Of a stretch of 64,000 nucleotides of DNA, positions 44,222 to 52,329 are shown one piece after another. Origin of the DNA: Bacillus sp. FJAT-18017 (GTDB lineage Bacteria > Bacillota > Bacilli > Bacillales > Cytobacillaceae). The stretch's first letter is position 1; each line of letters begins with the position of its first letter. The position numbers and the translations under genes are program-made. The stretch is taken from assembly GCF_001278805.1 (NCBI RefSeq), contig NZ_CP012602.1:4127501-4191500 (forward strand), written 5' to 3'. Under the pieces are notes generated by a model. The model was given only the letters and a program-made list of their open reading frames with translations, did not search any database and had not been told where the DNA came from.

Positions 44222-44902
44222 TTACTTTCGCATCCTTTCGATTTCCTCTAACTTTTTTAAGAATAAATTCTCCGCACGCAACCTTTCATTTTCTCTTTCT
44301 AAATTTTTCAAGTGGAGTTGGATTTTTTCTTCTGGAGTTAATTCTGCTTCTTCTTTGTTCCGTCCACGCTTATCTTTGAGTGCTTCATCTCCGCCATCTT
44401 CATACTTCTTAACCCACTGATATACTTGTTGATAAGAAACTTCATGAGTCTCAGCTGTACTTTGATAATCTTTTCCGTTGCCCAAGCATTCAAGCACAAT
44501 TTGTACTCGTTCATTCCAAGTAGTTTTTCTCCCTTTAGTCATAGAGTCCGTTCTTCCCTTCAACGTATCCTTTAATTCTCTATGACTATTATACTTCTTA
44601 ATCCACCGGCGAAGGACAGAAGTACTGGAGAGTTCATACTTCCTGGCAATATCCCGCATGGAGGATTTCCCGCTAAGATAGTCCTTTACGGCAGCAAGCT
44701 TCAGCTCCTTGGAATAATTCTTCCAGGTTGAGGACTCTTTTAATCCTTCCACCCCGTACTTTTCATATTTATAGATCCAATCATAAATAGAAACGTTATC
44801 TACCTTATACATAAGTTCTAGTTCGGAAAGGGTATGACTCCCGTCTTCCAAAGCTTTTATTATTTTTATTTTATCCTCTAAGGAATGTGCTCTTTTTGAC
44901 AT
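44222..44902 (-). CDS. IS3-family transposase, OrfA (double helix-turn-helix)
   Basis: 226 residues with repeated helix-turn-helix units (HTLSELELMYKVDNVSIYDWIYKYE, KSSMRDIARKYELSSTSVLRRWIKKY, KDYQSTAETHEVSYQQVYQWVKKYE) and a leucine-zipper tail (LKNLERENERLRAENLFLKK). Long OrfA proteins of this kind characterise the IS150 group. AAAGGGGAG is eight bases before the ATG and is partly inside a hairpin that would block translation of read-in transcripts. Confidence 0.88.
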   Translation of the reverse strand: MSKRAHSLEDKIKIIKALEDGSHTLSELELMYKVDNVSIYDWIYKYEKYGVEGLKESSTWKNYSKELKLAAVKDYLSGKSSMRDIARKYELSSTSVLRRWIKKYNSHRELKDTLKGRTDSMTKGRKTTWNERVQIVLECLGNGKDYQSTAETHEVSYQQVYQWVKKYEDGGDEALKDKRGRNKEEAELTPEEKIQLHLKNLERENERLRAENLFLKKLEEIERMRK

Positions 44903-44914
44903 AAAAAATACTCC

Positions 44915-44960
44915 CCTTTAGGTAAACAGATTTTTTATATTTAATCTGTCTACCTAAAGG
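44915..44960 (-). promoter_or_regulatory. hairpin covering the orfA ribosome binding site
   Basis: CCTTTAGGT-ACAGATT pairs with AATCTGT-ACCTAAAGG (16 pairs, one 2-base mismatch). The last bases of the 3' arm (AAAGG) belong to the ribosome site. Transcripts entering from outside the IS would form it; internal ones starting inside it would not. Confidence 0.55.
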
Positions 44961-44971
44961 GGAGCATATCA

Positions 44972-45035
44972 TTTTATTCTCCGAGCTTTTGGTATAACTT
45001 AGTTTAATATAATGATCCGTTAGTTGATTAACATT
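44972..45035. repeat. right part of a hairpin repeat interrupted by the IS
   Basis: TCTCCGAGCTTTT (44978-44990) complements AAAAGCTCGGGGA left of the IS (43281-43293), and CCGTTAGTTGATTAACA follows. The whole has an uninterrupted relative at 47685-47763. The remaining stretch to 45295 shows no convincing gene. Confidence 0.6.
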
Positions 45036-45295
45036 GTTCTACATATGACCGCCATGACCTATACCAATTCCAAAGTATTTTTCATCAAAAATCACAAAGA
45101 GATAGTGTATGTGTCCTGGCTATTATTTTTGTACCGTTGTAAAAAAATAGATACAATCTAATTTTTATAGTGTTGCTCAACAAAGAAGATGAATGGACTT
45201 TTATGTATCTGGTGTAGACTGTTGTCATTACTGTGGTGCCTATAAGTAGTTCCAATTAGTACCCATCATGGAACGATGCCAATTATGTACACTCC

Positions 45296-46075
45296 TTACT
45301 CATTCTCCATAAAATTCTGCTTCTCCAGGTAATTCAGCACTGTCTGAGAGAATTCCATATGGGATTCTTTCGTATACTTGGCGATTGTATAGATTTGCGC
45401 CAGGTTTTTTAATCCCAATCGCTCGGTCATTTCCTTTAGCCTCGGGTTGGCCATATAGCGGTCCCACCCCTTTTCGTTTCGGTCTCTATAGATTTCGAGG
45501 ATATCTTCATCTGAGTAATCACGGTACTGGTCGTAGTGAACCAGTCCATGACTTGGCAGCCGATCACGTGGTGACGGGTTTTCGGCTGGATATCCTAATG
45601 AATATCCCACAACTGGCACGACGTTGGGCGGCAGATTCAGCAGGTCGCCGATTTGATCACAGTTTGCTAGCGTTGAGCCCATGTAACAGATGCCAAGCCC
45701 TGCATTTTCCGCTGCCAAAGCACAGTTTTGCGCTGCCAGCGTTGCATCAATCGCACCTATCATAAAGCTCATGAAGTTATCAAAATGGACAGGAGCATCA
45801 TTGAGCTCAAGCCATTTTCGCATCCGATTGAAATCGGCACAAAATGTTACAAGCACAGGTGCATCGACAACCATCGACTGTTCCATATGTGCGGTGTATA
45901 ATTTTTTCCTAAGTTCTGTGTCTCTTGTGACAATGATTGAATATGTCTGCATATTGCCGCTTGATGAGGCGCGAATGCCCGCATCCAGTATTTGATCCAG
46001 CAGCTCCTGGCTAACTTCCCTGTCCTCATATTCACGGATTGATCTATGTCCGTGAATAATATCATTGAATTCCAA
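45296..46075 (-). CDS. nitroreductase-family FMN oxidoreductase
   Basis: About 259 residues. TTG 46075 lies eight bases after AAGGAG; ATG 46081 is only two bases after it. Typical features are HRSIREYEDREVS at the start (FMN phosphate), RASSSGNMQTYSIIVT, GAIDATLAAQNCALAAENAGLGICYMGS and VPVVGYSLGYP. It is NfrA-like: an NADPH-dependent FMN reductase or nitroreductase acting in the cytoplasm. GC is higher than in the flanking intergenic DNA. The physiological substrate is unknown. Confidence 0.85.
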   Translation of the reverse strand: MEFNDIIHGHRSIREYEDREVSQELLDQILDAGIRASSSGNMQTYSIIVTRDTELRKKLYTAHMEQSMVVDAPVLVTFCADFNRMRKWLELNDAPVHFDNFMSFMIGAIDATLAAQNCALAAENAGLGICYMGSTLANCDQIGDLLNLPPNVVPVVGYSLGYPAENPSPRDRLPSHGLVHYDQYRDYSDEDILEIYRDRNEKGWDRYMANPRLKEMTERLGLKNLAQIYTIAKYTKESHMEFSQTVLNYLEKQNFMENE

Positions 46076-46277
46076 CTCCATCACTCCTTATAAAAAAACT
46101 ATATCATTTGATGAGAATATTCTGAAATAATTTTATACAACTTAGGAAAGGTTTTTAATCGTGATAAAGGAAAACTAGAAGATATTCTACATTTCGTTGA
46201 CATGAAACCATTTGGTTTTGTATACTGAAAAAGCGAAACTAAAAGGTGTTATTTTTAAATGAAAGCAGGGATTTTAT

Positions 46278-46697
46278 ATGGAAAACAGATTGCAGGATAT
46301 TAAACAAACCGTTGTCTTTAATGCACCGATTCAAAAAGTCTGGAATCATGTGTCAACTGCAGAGGGCATCTCGGAATGGTTTATGCCCAATGATTTTAAG
46401 CCAGAAGTGGGATATGAATTTACCATACAGTCACCGTTTGGGCCGTCACCATGTAAGGTTACCGAATATGAACCACCCCATCGCCTTTCGTTTGATTGGG
46501 ATACCGACGGATGGTTTTTAACCTTTGAATTAAAGGAACTCGGCGATCAGACCGAATTCACCTTAATCCACGGTGGTTGGAAGCAGGCAGATGAAATCAT
46601 TGGTAAGGCTGGCGAAAAATCCTCCGTTATTCGCGACAGAATGTCTCACGGTTGGACTGGCATTGTAGAAAATCTACGCGGTATTGTGGAGAAGTAA
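46278..46697 (+). CDS. SRPBCC (AHSA1-like) protein
   Basis: 139 residues in the START/AHSA1 fold: [28 protein letters not shown] at the start and a C-terminal helix [15 protein letters not shown]. Such proteins bind small hydrophobic ligands. It is directly followed, after one base, by an ArsR-type regulator, a pairing common in Bacillus, so the regulator probably controls this operon. Confidence 0.85.
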   Translation: MENRLQDIKQTVVFNAPIQKVWNHVSTAEGISEWFMPNDFKPEVGYEFTIQSPFGPSPCKVTEYEPPHRLSFDWDTDGWFLTFELKELGDQTEFTLIHGGWKQADEIIGKAGEKSSVIRDRMSHGWTGIVENLRGIVEK

Positions 46698-46698
46698 G

Positions 46699-47067
46699 GT
46701 GTCATCCTCTGCTCAAAAGCATGATGTTTTTCAGGCCATAGCCGATCCAACACGTAGAGAGGTTCTACGATTGCTGGCGGAAAAGGAACGTCCCATTTCC
46801 GAAATCACCTCCCACTTTCCAATAAGCAGAACTGCGATTGCTAAACACCTGCAGGTTCTTTCAGAGGCAGAGTTAGTCAGCGGACGGAAAGTCGGCCGGG
46901 AGAAGATTTACCAGCTTCGCCCGGAGCCTTTGACGGAACTGAAGCAATGGCTGTCCTTTTACGAGAAGTTTTGGGGAAATAGGCTTTCTGTTCTTAAGCA
47001 TATTGTGGAAAATGGTGAACAAGGGATAAAGGCGGTTGATAAAGCAGATTCGACCGGCAATGACTAG
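46699..47067 (+). CDS. ArsR-family regulator
   Basis: 122 residues from GTG 46699, one base after the SRPBCC stop, with GGAGAAG in the preceding gene. Winged helix: FQAIADPTRREVLRLLAEKERPISEITSHFPISRTAIAKHLQVLSEAELVSGRKVGREKIYQL. The metal-binding cysteines of classical ArsR are missing, so it probably senses another signal or simply autoregulates the pair. Confidence 0.87.
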   Translation: MSSSAQKHDVFQAIADPTRREVLRLLAEKERPISEITSHFPISRTAIAKHLQVLSEAELVSGRKVGREKIYQLRPEPLTELKQWLSFYEKFWGNRLSVLKHIVENGEQGIKAVDKADSTGND

Positions 47068-47081
47068 TTGTCGGTTTTTTC
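47050..47081 (+). terminator. terminator overlapping the arsR end
   Basis: ACCG.CAA/TTG.CGGT arms, then TTTTTTC; the stop codon is inside the loop. Confidence 0.65.
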
Positions 47082-47173
47082 TATTTTAAGCTTACAGGTG
47101 CCCGCTACTAGCTAGAGTAAGCGGATTTTATTTAACAACTTTAGTCTGAAGCCATATGTATTGCCAAAGAATG

Positions 47174-47200
47174 CCCCTGCCCAGGGGTTTTTTATTTTTT
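47174..47200 (+). terminator. second terminator
   Basis: CCCCTG/CAGGGG stem with a two-base loop and TTTTTTATTTTTT. No gene of its own directly before it. Confidence 0.7.
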
Positions 47201-47318
47201 CAGTAAAAGCATTATCTGGACTTTAATACATCTTTACCTAGTCCTCATTTACTTGCGCCCTTCCCAATTTTTCAGTTTCACATACTCTGTTATTAAGTGC
47301 ATTGAAGGAGGGATAGAT

Positions 47319-47423
47319 ATGTCTGGTGATGGAGTAGGTTATGGTGGAGGCTTTGCTTTAGTCGTTGTCCTGTTTATCTTATTGATCATTATAGGATCTT
47401 CATATGTTGGCGGCAGGTATTAA
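47319..47423 (+). CDS. YjcZ-family sporulation peptide (34 residues)
   Basis: Starts [11 protein letters not shown] and continues into one membrane helix [17 protein letters not shown] with a short polar end. GAAGGAGGG lies eight bases before ATG 47319. The Gly-rich start plus this helix is the YjcZ signature. YjcZ-type genes are made during sporulation. Confidence 0.8.
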   Translation: MSGDGVGYGGGFALVVVLFILLIIIGSSYVGGRY

Positions 47424-47457
47424 GAGTAAATAATTTTCTTTGAATGGAGGTTTTTCT

Positions 47458-47577
47458 ATGGGCTTTTCCGGCGGATATGGCGGCTACGGCGGTGGTTATG
47501 GCGGCGGTTTCGCTTTAATCGTTGTCTTGTTCATTCTTTTAATCATTATCGGCGCAGTTTGCTTTAATGGTTATTAA
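47458..47577 (+). CDS. YjcZ-family sporulation peptide (39 residues)
   Basis: Gly/Tyr-rich start (GFSGGYGGYGGGYGGG) and membrane helix [23 protein letters not shown] lies seven bases before ATG 47458. It follows the sister gene by 34 bases and is probably a tandem duplicate with it. Confidence 0.82.
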   Translation: MGFSGGYGGYGGGYGGGFALIVVLFILLIIIGAVCFNGY

Positions 47578-47684
47578 TCGGAAATATTAAAATGAACATT
47601 ATAATAACGGGTTCTATTTTGGACAGTTCGAGGCTAAAAACGTGATAATATTTCAATTTTAATCTATACAAATAGGCAGTACCG

Positions 47685-47763
47685 GAAACAGCTCGGAGAT
47701 TTTTAAACTCCGAGCTTTCAGTTTAAAGGGATATTATACATAAGAAGCCGTTAGTTGATTAAC
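47685..47763. repeat. uninterrupted relative of the IS target hairpin
   Basis: GCTCGGAG and CTCCGAGC arms around ATTTTTAAA, then TTTCAG and, 35 bases on, CCGTTAGTTGATTAACA. The same order of elements flanks the IS at 43281-43297 and 44972-45035. May also terminate the YjcZ-type transcripts. Confidence 0.65.
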
Positions 47764-47940
47764 AGAAGTCTCGTGAACCTCACCCACCAAATGCCCCGCA
47801 TTGCATTAATAAAAAGACTTAATAGAATCAATGAATGAATTTTTATTTTATTCACCATTTCCCATATCCCCTTCTCTACTATTCTGCCATATTAAATTTA
47901 ATTCTTTAGCAACTATCTTTAAGAAAAGTAAATAAGAAAA

Positions 47941-47966
47941 GACAGCCCTCTTTTATAGGAGCTGTC
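47941..47966 (-). terminator. terminator after C39-like gene
   Basis: GACAGC.CTC / GAG.GCTGTC arms with leftward TTTTCTT, just past the stop at 47975. Confidence 0.7.
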
Positions 47967-47974
47967 GCTAACTA

Positions 47975-49291
47975 TTATTTAACCGCCAGTGCGCGTTTTC
48001 CCATTGCATTGTAAATCTTGATAAACTTAGATTTTTCCATTTTTATATTCTTTTTTACAGCTTCACTGTCGTTAAAGTATACATACTTTCCATCTACACC
48101 TGTAACAACGATGCAGTGGAGCGGAGTTGGGGCTGATATTGTTTTTCCGGCAGGAGTCTTCCAGGTGCGCTTATTCGGCATTTCATGGTTAATTGTAAAC
48201 CAGACAAGTACCGGTGCCCCGTTTTTGACGTGGGCTTCAACCTGAGAAAAATCCTTGCCGTGAAGGTTCACTCCTCCCGGACGGTACTGATCGAGGAGTT
48301 TCTTCAGTGGACCTGGGTTAATCGTATGCCCGTTGCCATATGGAGTGCCGACATATCCTACATCCGGATCCCCCCATGTCTTGATCGAGCCGTTTGAGTT
48401 CCTTGTAAGAGGCGTCTTATCATACGGCATTTTATCTGCCAAGGTTGTTTTGCTTACGTTTACACCATGATAATTGAGCGCCATCGCCAGGGCTGTTACC
48501 TCACAGCCAGCCGGCAGCACAGGGCGCTGGGCGATCAGTGGAACATTGAGAATAGTGGCTGTTCCGGCTGCAACGTACTGGCCGGCAACATAGGCGGTCC
48601 TTCCGTTATATGTAATTCGGTACCAGCCGTTGCTCTCCTTCTTGACCACGTTCACTGTCGCTCCATTCTTTAGCAGGCCGATTCTCGCGTATTTTGTGCT
48701 CGGACCGGTCCTTACGTTTAAAGCTGTAGCTATGACCCTATATGTACTTTTTACTCCGTTAACTGAAACATACTGTCCTGAAACATAGGCAGTTTTGCCA
48801 TTGTAGTTAATTTTGTACCATCCATTACTTTCCTTCTTGACTACATTCACTGCCGCGCCATTCTTTAGAAGGCCGATTCTCGCATATTTTGTGCTCGGCC
48901 CAGTCCTAACGTTTAAAGCTGTAGCTGTGACCCGATATGTACTTTTCACTGAGGTGCCGTTGACTGCTACATACTGCCCTGCAACATAGCCAGTTTTGCC
49001 ATTGTAATTAATTTTGTACCAGCCGTTGCTTACTTTCTCAATGACGTTAATGCTGCTGCCCCTCGGCAATCCGCCAATCCTGGCATATTGGGTACCAGGG
49101 CCTGACCTGACGTTTAAGCTTGACGCATTAACTGTATAGGCTGGAGCCGCTGCTTCTGCAACAGGTGGACTGCTAAATGGAACACCTGTTGAAGCGAAAG
49201 AACTGGCAAAGATAGCCGACGCAATAACCCCTTTAGATACAATCCCCAAAACCGGTCTCTTTTTCATCTCATTCCTTCTCTTATTAGCCAT
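47975..49291 (-). CDS. secreted triple-SH3b, C39-like cysteine peptidase
   Basis: 438 residues from ATG 49291 (GAGAGG upstream). A signal peptide ends near VAEA-AAP (residue 48). Three bacterial SH3 domains follow at about 52-108, 118-177 and 184-241; domains 2 and 3 are almost identical even at DNA level. The C39-like domain holds Cys263 (PAGCEVTALAMALNYHG), His392 (TPLHCIVVTG) and Asp408 (YFNDS). It is expected to bind the cell wall and cleave peptides there. GC is near 48 per cent. Confidence 0.86.
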   Translation of the reverse strand: MANKRRNEMKKRPVLGIVSKGVIASAIFASSFASTGVPFSSPPVAEAAAPAYTVNASSLNVRSGPGTQYARIGGLPRGSSINVIEKVSNGWYKINYNGKTGYVAGQYVAVNGTSVKSTYRVTATALNVRTGPSTKYARIGLLKNGAAVNVVKKESNGWYKINYNGKTAYVSGQYVSVNGVKSTYRVIATALNVRTGPSTKYARIGLLKNGATVNVVKKESNGWYRITYNGRTAYVAGQYVAAGTATILNVPLIAQRPVLPAGCEVTALAMALNYHGVNVSKTTLADKMPYDKTPLTRNSNGSIKTWGDPDVGYVGTPYGNGHTINPGPLKKLLDQYRPGGVNLHGKDFSQVEAHVKNGAPVLVWFTINHEMPNKRTWKTPAGKTISAPTPLHCIVVTGVDGKYVYFNDSEAVKKNIKMEKSKFIKIYNAMGKRALAVK

Positions 49292-49563
49292 ATTCCTCTC
49301 CCTCCCGGCAAGATTTTTGTAAGTATTTATCGAATCTTGCAACTACTATCAAAATAGGAAACTAGCTCGCTAAAGTCTAACCAAATCCATTGAAATAGTG
49401 AGAAATGAATAATAAGACATGGATTTCCCATAAGAATCGGGACTTTCGTGTTGGACTCACACTAGCTGTTTCGGAGTGCAAAATGGTGCAATTTGGAAAT
49501 ATAAAAACCTCCATTTGATCGCAAAAAAAGCCCGCCTGTTGAACAGCAATAAAAATGAGTGGT

Positions 49564-50093
49564 TACCATCTTCATTCGGTTTATGAAGGCGGGAACAACC
49601 TGTAAAGAGTGCGCGTACCGTCCTTCATTTGGCTAATGAAGGTGGGAACAGTCGCTAAAAAGAGTACTTACCGTCCTTCATCCGGTCAATGAAGACGGGA
49701 ACAACCTGTAAAAAGTACGCGTACCGTCCTTCATTTGGCTTATGAAGGTGGGAACAGTCGCTAAAAAGAGTACTTACCGTCCTTCATCCGGTCAATGAAG
49801 ACGGGAACAACCTGTAAAAAGTACGCGTACCGTCCTTCATTTGGCTTATGAAGGTGGGAACAGTCGCTAAAAAGAGTACTTACCGTCCTTCATCCGGTCA
49901 ATGAAGACGGGAACAACCTGTAAAAAGTACGCGTACCGTCCTTCATTTGGCTTATGAAGGTGGGAACAGTCGCTAAAAAGAGTACTTACCGTCCTTCATC
50001 CGGTCAATGAAGACGGGAACAACCTGTAAAAAGTACGCGTACCGTCCTTCATTTGGCTTATGAAGGTGGTCGAATCAGGAAAAGAGGTGAATC
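49564..50093. repeat. tandem array of ten 53-bp hairpin units
   Basis: Units start at 49564 (degenerate), 49617, 49670, 49723, 49776, 49829, 49882, 49935, 49988 and 50041. Two alternating forms, CCTTCATTTGGC..ATGAAGG and CCTTCATCCGG..ATGAAG, give a 106-bp higher-order period. Each unit contains an inverted repeat. Copies of the same form are almost identical. No coding frame runs through it. Confidence 0.9.
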
Positions 50094-50240
50094 CATATTT
50101 CCGGTTATGAGGTACAACAAAGCCACAGCTCGGCCCCCTGTATCCTGCATCCCCCTCAAGAAGTGGGCCGCCCCGTTCAGAAGAATTGTATTTCCTGGAG
50201 AATAGAAAAATCTATTTACATGTCGACTTAAAGTCAAAAA
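50094..50240. other. GC-rich gene-free patch
   Basis: A short GC-rich stretch (GGCCCCC, GGGCCGCCCCG). A 32-codon frame from ATG 50107 has no ribosome site, so I do not call a gene. Confidence 0.35.
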
Positions 50241-50268
50241 GGCTGCCTGAAGTAAACTTCAGGCAGCC
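50241..50268 (-). terminator. terminator after tetR
   Basis: Perfect 11-bp stem GGCTGCCTGAA/TTCAGGCAGCC with a six-base loop and leftward TTTTTGA. Confidence 0.85.
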
Positions 50269-50338
50269 GGAATAGAATAATTGTGTGTAAAATCTGTTCG
50301 GAACTCACAGATTTCAAACGGGAACTACCCATAGTTGG

Positions 50339-50917
50339 CTAGTTAACGTTTATTTCCTCGATTCCTTTTAAAAATGACTTGATGATGAAGGTTAGGCTTA
50401 GGTCTGTTTCCAGGGCCAATCCGAATCCGCCCTTTTGTTCGAGTGAAGAAAAACCGTGAAGGATGCTTCGGAGTCCCCTGACAGCATGGATTGCACTTTC
50501 TCCCTCCAAGCCATATGCTTTAAGAACTCGTTTAGTAAGGTCAACTATCTTATTCCCAACCTCATGAAATTCTTCGTTAATTACGGTTCGCGTAGAAATC
50601 GTGGCCTCATATAAACCTGGATGCCTGCGGACAAAATCAACATACGCTTTTGCCAATTTCATTACGGCTTCTTCCCCGGCAAGGCCGACAGCTTCCTTTA
50701 CAAGGGAGTTATATAGCTGTTGGATTCCGTACACTGCTAAATTTTCATGCAGCCCTGATAACCCTTCAAAATGATTGTATAAAGATGGCGGGCGGATATT
50801 CAGTTCTTTGGAAAGGTTAGCAAGGGTAACCTCATTCAGCCCCGATTTATCTGCTATTTTTGCGGCTGTTTCTAAAATGGTTTTTAGCTCCAGCGCTTGT
50901 TTCGGTCTGGGTGACAT
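50339..50917 (-). CDS. TetR-family regulator
   Basis: 192 residues. The N-terminal helix-turn-helix is ILETAAKIADKSGLNEVTLANLSKELNIRPPSLYNHFEG. The C-terminal domain (FVRRHPGLYEATISTRTV, AIHAVRGLRSILHGFSSLEQKGGFG) is of the WHG/TetR_C_33 type. It follows the MBL hydrolase gene by about ten bases in one operon; paired palindromes upstream of that gene are its likely operators. Confidence 0.9.
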   Translation of the reverse strand: MSPRPKQALELKTILETAAKIADKSGLNEVTLANLSKELNIRPPSLYNHFEGLSGLHENLAVYGIQQLYNSLVKEAVGLAGEEAVMKLAKAYVDFVRRHPGLYEATISTRTVINEEFHEVGNKIVDLTKRVLKAYGLEGESAIHAVRGLRSILHGFSSLEQKGGFGLALETDLSLTFIIKSFLKGIEEINVN

Positions 50918-50927
50918 ACACTCTCTC

Positions 50928-51632
50928 CTACATACTATTTTCGAATCTCCGAATAACTTCTTCCATTGGCTCCACAGGATTTTTTATCATTTCGCCATGG
51001 CCAGTAGCTAGTAGTGACGGTTTTAGTATGGCTAATTTTCTTGCGCTTTTTAAAGCCGTTGCCTTGCTCCAGGTTCCGATTGCCGGAAAAGGAAAGAGCA
51101 ATCTTTTGTCGCCAGCTACCGCCAGTCCGGCCCTTGTTTGGAATGCATCGCCAGCAATTAGTGCATTGCTGCGGGTGTCTAAAAAAGACATTGAGCCCGG
51201 TGTGTGTCCCGGTGACTCTACGGCGAGCAGCGAGCCCACCCTGTCCCCTTCTTTCAATTGTACATCAGCTCTCGTTCTAAGCTTTTTGGGAATACCGCCT
51301 TTGATTGGGGTTTGCTCTTCATGCACTTCAAGTGACCGGTCCCCTTCCATAATCCTTGAGTCTCGCTCGGATACATAAACCAATGCATCGGGAAACGCAG
51401 CTTTAATACTATCCAGTGCTCCTACATGATCCTCATGAGCATGAGTAAGAACGATACTCGTAATCGGCTTACCAATTGAATTTACAGCTTGTATAATTCC
51501 CTTTGCGGAAAATGGCATTGCGGCATCAATCAGTGTCAGCCCTGTCTTTTCTTCTACAAGATAGCAATTGACCGGAAAAACTCTTGGCATTGTCGTTAAT
51601 TGATACAAATTGCCCTCATGAATTATTCTCAC
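50928..51632 (-). CDS. metallo-beta-lactamase-fold hydrolase
   Basis: 234 residues from GTG 51632 (GGGGGTGCGGAA upstream). Metal site THAHEDH (63-69), SPGHTPGSM, AGDAF and TGHGEMI are all present. Small MBL hydrolases of this type cleave thioesters, lactones or other esters. It is co-transcribed with tetR and regulated by the palindromes at its promoter, so it probably handles the compound the regulator senses. Confidence 0.87.
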   Translation of the reverse strand: MRIIHEGNLYQLTTMPRVFPVNCYLVEEKTGLTLIDAAMPFSAKGIIQAVNSIGKPITSIVLTHAHEDHVGALDSIKAAFPDALVYVSERDSRIMEGDRSLEVHEEQTPIKGGIPKKLRTRADVQLKEGDRVGSLLAVESPGHTPGSMSFLDTRSNALIAGDAFQTRAGLAVAGDKRLLFPFPAIGTWSKATALKSARKLAILKPSLLATGHGEMIKNPVEPMEEVIRRFENSM

Positions 51633-51646
51633 TTCCGCACCCCCAT

Positions 51647-51688
51647 AAACTAATATGATTAGTTTTATTTTAACTAATGTTATTAGTT
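51647..51688 (-). promoter_or_regulatory. twin TetR-type operators
   Basis: AAACTAAT-ATG-ATTAGTTT (51647-51665) and AACTAAT-GTT-ATTAGTT (51672-51688), both perfect inverted repeats with 3-base spacers, centres 24 bases apart. They lie directly upstream of the MBL-tetR operon. Confidence 0.75.
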
Positions 51689-51867
51689 TTATCAACCAGA
51701 AATAATAAAAATTCAGCCCATTTAACATGGTAACCGAGTGGCACTAAGCGTATTTTAGTTTCATCATCACTTCATGGAACTTAATAATCTTTTAGTCAGC
51801 TCTATTGGATTATTCCGCCTTTCCCAGACTCTTAATGTATTAGCCTTAGGGTAGCGGCGGGCGAAGG

Positions 51868-52085
51868 AAAATGTCTAAATGCTCATAACAGCGTTGAAAT
51901 GGCTCATATAAGGCACATATAAGGCTCATATGCACAGTAAATCAGCTTATTAATTTTAAGTTGGATCGTCTCCACTTCAGAACATTTCCAAAAAATGTCT
52001 AAATGCTCATAACAGTGTTGAAATGGCTCATATAAGGCTCATATCCACAGTAAATTGGCTCATAAAGTTTAAGTTGGAAGGTTTC
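51868..52085. repeat. approximately 124-bp direct repeat with GCTCATAT cores
   Basis: AAAATGTCTAAATGCTCATAACAG begins both copies, at 51868 and 51992. Each contains two or three GGCTCATAT(A/C) units and ends with TTTAAGTTGGA. No gene lies between 51689 and 52206. Confidence 0.6.
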
Positions 52086-52134
52086 TGTTTCGGAATCCTT
52101 TCAGTGGATGGTGATGTGTACTTGGAGCGTTAAT

Positions 52135-52155
52135 GCCGGCGAAGGCCGGCTTTTT
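52135..52155 (+). terminator. GC-rich hairpin with T-run
   Basis: GCCGGC-GAAG-GCCGGC followed by TTTTTCC. No rightward gene precedes it; similar to the orphan hairpin at 3521-3539. Confidence 0.55.
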
Positions 52156-52206
52156 CCAGAAAGAATTGTTAGGTGTAAATCCCCAATTTTGTTAGTTTTC
52201 ATTTTT

Positions 52207-52329
52207 ATGATTAAGATTGAATTCCACATTAATTATGAACAACAACTTTTTTACATAAAGTCAGACATTGAGGACATAATTAACATTATCAATTTTATGA
52301 CTAAAGGGTTGTTGAGCTGCTGTGGATAA
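52207..52329 (+). CDS. small 40-residue ORF, uncertain
   Basis: From ATG 52207: IKIEFHINYEQQLFYIKSDIEDIINIINFMTKG and a short Cys-Cys end. No good ribosome site. Its end overlaps the start of the next small gene by eight bases, suggesting coupled translation. Low certainty. Confidence 0.3.
   Translation: MIKIEFHINYEQQLFYIKSDIEDIINIINFMTKGLLSCCG

Larger units (their letters stand above)
43298..44971 (-). mobile_element. IS3-family (IS150-like) insertion sequence
   Basis: 1674 bp. The ends TGAACTGC.CCCC and TGATATGC.CCCC form imperfect inverted repeats (43298-43330 and 44939-44971), both continuing to GTAGACAG. Probable 4-bp target duplication TTTT on each side. It holds orfA and orfB read leftward. 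It sits in the loop of a pre-existing hairpin (GCTCGG/CCGAGC). Confidence 0.85.

Noticed and set aside
45180..45260. 18-codon frame MDFYVSGVDCCHYCGAYK
   Set aside because: Cys-rich and intriguing, but no convincing ribosome site and too short to support.
49564..50093. Possible CRISPR array
   Set aside because: The intervening segments are themselves repeated in two alternating forms and no cas gene is near; it is a tandem repeat.
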